In this document: in pieces, positions 6,238 through 6,348 of the stretch
How the letters are laid out: each line of letters starts with the position of its first letter
Numbering within the stretch: position 1 is the first letter of the stretch
NCBI GenBank assembly: GCA_028823185.1
Contig: JAPKBY010000110.1
Coordinates: forward strand, 1 to 6,348
Length of the DNA: 6,348 bases
Direction: 5' to 3'
Source of the DNA: Planctomycetota bacterium
GTDB taxonomy: Bacteria > Planctomycetota > UBA1135 > GCA-002686595
Program-made: the position numbers and the translations under genes
Notes under the pieces: model-generated
The model's database searches: none
What the model saw: the letters and a program-made list of their open reading frames with translations, nothing else
Told to the model about the DNA's origin: nothing

Positions 6238-6339
6238 CCCCGCTCCGCCTGACACTTCCAACTCTGCTTCCGTGACACGCCGGGTGGCCCGGACGGTTGG
6301 AACCTCACGGACGCGCTCAGCATCACCTTCTGTCCCTAG
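6238..6339 (+). pseudogene. Decayed remnant of a second tail domain (3' end only)
   Basis: Thirty-five bases after the stop of the dehydrogenase-like gene, the DNA repeats the end of its tail domain. Aligning 6250-6339 with 6110-6202 needs one 3-base gap. The first 27 bases match at 23 positions. The reading is stop-HFQLCFRD, then NLTDAL and TFCP-stop, against WHFQLWFRD, then NLSDGL and TFCP-stop. The conserved Trp codon TGG is TGA (6250-6252) and the next Trp is Cys (TGC). A further in-frame TAA lies at 6235-6237, and there is no start codon or upstream part of the domain. The two copies differ clearly in the middle, so this is an old duplicate or the end of a different tail-bearing gene. 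The final nine bases of the window (6340-6348) show nothing. Confidence 0.7.
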
Positions 6340-6348
6340 CTCCAGAGC

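Noticed and set aside
6250..6252. TGA read as selenocysteine, readthrough or a recoded Trp
   Set aside because: Another in-frame stop lies just upstream at 6235-6237, there is no start codon or rest of the domain, and a neighbouring Trp is also lost. Decay is the simpler explanation.
5645..6326. Minus-strand open frames below the tail domain, of 189 and 96 codons
   Set aside because: They are antisense to a strong plus-strand gene. Their shared QSWKCQ-type string simply reflects the duplicated tail end on the other strand.
1..6348. CRISPR array, tRNA, rRNA, insertion sequence, integrase, toxin-antitoxin or phage defence genes
   Set aside because: No regular short repeats with spacers, no cloverleaf with a CCA end, no terminal inverted repeats with a transposase, and no nuclease or helicase motifs were seen on either strand.

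Overview
The window looks like chromosomal DNA of a planctomycete (Planctomycetota). The main reason is the long gene at the left, which has the PSCyt1 – DUF1549 – DUF1553 layout (a planctomycete-type cytochrome c domain followed by the PSCyt2 and PSD1 families) that is expanded in that phylum. A second reason is the C-terminal tail of the gene at the right, which resembles tails I recall on many secreted planctomycete proteins. The DNA is moderately GC-rich, and intergenic stretches are visibly richer in AT. The assignment rests on protein families only; there is no rRNA or other taxonomic marker here.

Layout. Minus strand, read right to left: a secreted beta-propeller-like protein with repeated NGN motifs (2719-3657), then 94 bp later the large cytochrome-type PSCyt1/DUF1549/DUF1553 protein (start at 2624), which runs off the left edge without a stop. 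These two genes are co-oriented and may be one transcript, with a GC-rich hairpin (2678-2708) between them. Plus strand: diverging from the propeller gene, a small membrane-anchored or exported coiled-coil protein with two LTxxQ-like motifs (3802-4503). After a 136 bp gap comes a secreted glucose/sorbosone-dehydrogenase-like six-bladed propeller with a Cys-rich segment and an extra tail domain of about 135 residues (4640-6202). The last 100 bases carry a decayed echo of that tail, ending in the same residues but with its conserved Trp codon turned into TGA.

How they fit together. All four genes encode proteins that appear to be exported or membrane-anchored. Three belong to envelope or periplasmic redox or propeller families, so the window is best read as an envelope-protein neighbourhood. 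No substrate or pathway can be named from sequence alone. I see no CRISPR, tRNA, rRNA, insertion sequence, integrase, toxin-antitoxin pair or defence gene, and nothing that is clearly a new multi-gene system. The least explained elements are the tail domain and its orphan echo.
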